Below, one piece after another: positions 63,161 through 64,000 of a stretch of DNA of 64,000 nucleotides. Position numbers and translations under genes: made by a program. The notes under the pieces are model-generated. The model was not told the DNA's origin. It was given only the letters and a program-made list of their open reading frames with translations, and did not search any database. This DNA is from Thunnus maccoyii (lineage: Eukaryota > Chordata > Actinopteri > Scombriformes > Scombridae), in the NCBI RefSeq assembly GCF_910596095.1, contig NC_056550.1:15718501-15782500 (forward strand). The letters are read 5' to 3'. The stretch's first letter is position 1. Each line of letters opens with the position of its first letter.

Positions 63161-63982
63161 CCAGAGATCTAAAATAGCTTTGTTGCACTTTTCTCATCCG
63201 GAGTTGTCACAGTTTTGGAGGTATACTGTCATAGAAAAAAATCTTTTCTCTGGAATCTTATTTTCTTTTCCTTTTCTTTCATGTTTTCTAATATGTAAGA
63301 GGTGTAAATAGGATATGCTGAAGAACTTGCAGATAGATAGATGTAACTAGGTTCACAAAGGCACACTGTATCTTGGGAGATGAAGGTGTTTAATGTAGTT
63401 TGATCTGCCCTCCCATGTGTGTGCCTTGATTGGATGGATTCACTGATAATTGAATTGTAAGGCCCAGAAATAGGTTTATTTGCAAGAAGGGCTGCCTTCC
63501 ATCACCTCACTGAGCTGCTGAATGAAGAGTAAGAATGGATGCATGTGCACAGCAAGTGACACAAAAGAGCTGCTGTAGATCTGGTTTTATTTATATGCAT
63601 TTTGGAGACGTTCTGCTTCCTGAAATTCATCATAATGTTAAATGGCATTTTATAAACATTATTTGAATAATATGCCATCAATGGTGGTTGGATGATCAAA
63701 TTTGAAAACTTAGCATTTAAGACTCCATTTTGTACTGTTTTCAGTAAGGTGTTGGATAACTGTAGATTAATTTGTGTGTTCAGAGTGGGAAAGCTGGTGG
63801 ATTCTAGTTTGGACATCCAGGCTATCCAACTGCCCGCCCTGCAGTACCAACATGAGAGACGCTCCCATGATTGGACCACAGATGATGCCAGCAGCATCAG
63901 CGGCATGACCGATGTCACTGACTTCACAGATAGTGGCACACTCATCTCAGAGGACTGCTCCAACATCAAGCTGAACACCGGG
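47204..63982 (+). CDS. abca3: ABC lipid transporter ABCA3, 5' half (partial)
   Basis: ABCA3 pumps phospholipid into lamellar bodies and other lysosome-related organelles. Coding exons: 47204-47257, 50034-50280, 52848-52975, 54177-54342, 55300-55559, 55646-55762, 56015-56135, 57542-57715, 57857-58038, 59734-59880, 60023-60152, 60250-60404, 60888-61043, 61151-61361, 61643-61793, 62228-62326 and 63784-63982, in phase for 899 codons. The gene continues past the window (human about 1704 residues). Seen: the sorting motif LLVWKN (9-14, xLxxKN type), TM1 at about 24-42, a large lumenal loop with [33 protein letters not shown], then the first nucleotide-binding domain. That domain has Walker [10 protein letters not shown] (561-569), Q-loop CPQHD, signature LSGGM (660-664), Walker B VVMLDE (680-685) and His716 in [10 protein letters not shown]. 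The regulatory segment ends [20 protein letters not shown]. Exon 1 shares its acceptor (47158) with 45 bases of 5' UTR. No broken frames. Confidence 0.97.
49044..49067. repeat. 24-bp perfect palindrome in abca3 intron 1
   Basis: TATGATACTGGT followed by its exact reverse complement, centred on GGTACC (Kpn I-like). It is near a 'GCTGGGTATTGTTCC' string resembling a GGTATCG-rich fish repeat, so it is probably the remnant of one. Confidence 0.85.
50507..50735. mobile_element. MITE in abca3 intron 2
   Basis: The left end TGGGCCTCATGCAAGAAC and the right end, reversed, CGGGCTTCATGCAAGAACAT are inverted repeats of about 17 bases with one mismatch. The interior contains further AAGAACA/TTACAAGTG inverted segments. 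Matches the GGGCCTCATTCATGAA-like MITE type of fish. Non-coding. Confidence 0.7.
51964..52215. mobile_element. MITE fragment in abca3 intron 2
   Basis: TTAAAGGAGTAGTTTGACAT, then GATACCATTCTCATGTCTTG, CAGCCAGTTAGCTTAG, AAAGACTGTAAACAGGGAGA and CCAGCACCTCTAAAGCTCAC occur in the order of a very common percomorph MITE. The right terminal repeat is not recognisable, so the copy is cut or decayed. Confidence 0.7.
52811..52828. repeat. (GT)n microsatellite by abca3 exon 3
   Basis: An 18-base GT run just before the acceptor of abca3 coding exon 3 (exon starts 52848). Confidence 0.85.
55186..55229. repeat. 11-bp tandem repeat, four copies
   Basis: GGTCACACTTT is repeated four times head to tail, preceded by a shorter GGTCACTTT copy (55177-55185). 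Located in abca3 intron 4, about 70 bases before exon 5. Confidence 0.95.
60183..60202. repeat. (CA)n microsatellite in abca3 intron 11
   Basis: A 20-base CA run in a 97-base intron that separates the Walker A exon from the next exon. Confidence 0.85.
63123..63157. repeat. (TA)n microsatellite in abca3 intron 16
   Basis: A pure TA run of about 35 bases, able to form a cruciform and likely length-variable. Confidence 0.95.
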
Positions 63983-64000
63983 GTGAGATGAGAAGATGTA

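Overview
The window is nuclear DNA from a bony fish, most likely a percomorph teleost. It has intron-rich, vertebrate-type genes with GT/AG junctions. It is full of short non-autonomous DNA transposons and microsatellites whose sequences I recognise as typical of spiny-rayed fish, and the protein-coding genes are clear orthologues of vertebrate genes. No bacterial, viral or CRISPR features were seen.

Layout: (1) 0.15-4.3 kb, minus strand: hmox2 (heme oxygenase 2), complete, five coding exons giving 307 residues. (2) 4.3-10.65 kb: gene-free, with a telomere-like stretch, long microsatellites and interspersed repeats. (3) 11.27-17.29 kb, plus strand: tedc2 (tubulin epsilon and delta complex 2, C16orf59 in human), nine coding exons rebuilt with consistent phases to 487 residues. 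Intron 1 carries an intact tRNA-Thr(AGT) and a MITE; intron 5 carries a hAT-like element. (4) 17.5-21.27 kb: gene-free. (5) 21.28-22.8 kb, plus: a TATA-driven gene for a TMEM100-family two-pass membrane protein of 128 residues, with the CDS in one exon. (6) 22.8-30.05 kb: gene-free, with a 50-bp tandem repeat. (7) 30.06-42.3 kb, plus: ccnf (cyclin F), 17 coding exons, 781 residues, behind an NF-Y/CHR-type cell-cycle promoter. (8) 42.3-45.55 kb: repeats, including a TTAA-flanked MITE. (9) 45.6-64 kb, plus: the 5' half of abca3 (ABC lipid transporter), 17 coding exons covering 899 codons; the gene runs off the right edge in an intron.

Functionally the block joins a centriole-stability gene (tedc2) and the centrosome/cell-cycle F-box protein cyclin F, which are also neighbours in human 16p13.3. 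Both have a TTTGAA (CHR-like) element in the same AATTTGAATTC context upstream, plus CCAAT boxes, which suggests shared G2/M control. abca3, which acts in lysosome-related organelles, has two TCACGTGA boxes resembling the TFEB CLEAR element just upstream of its likely first exon. hmox2 is an ER heme-degrading enzyme and lies divergently from the rest.

All exon boundaries were worked out by eye from splice signals, reading phase and remembered human protein order. Non-coding exons and regulatory sites are inferences.
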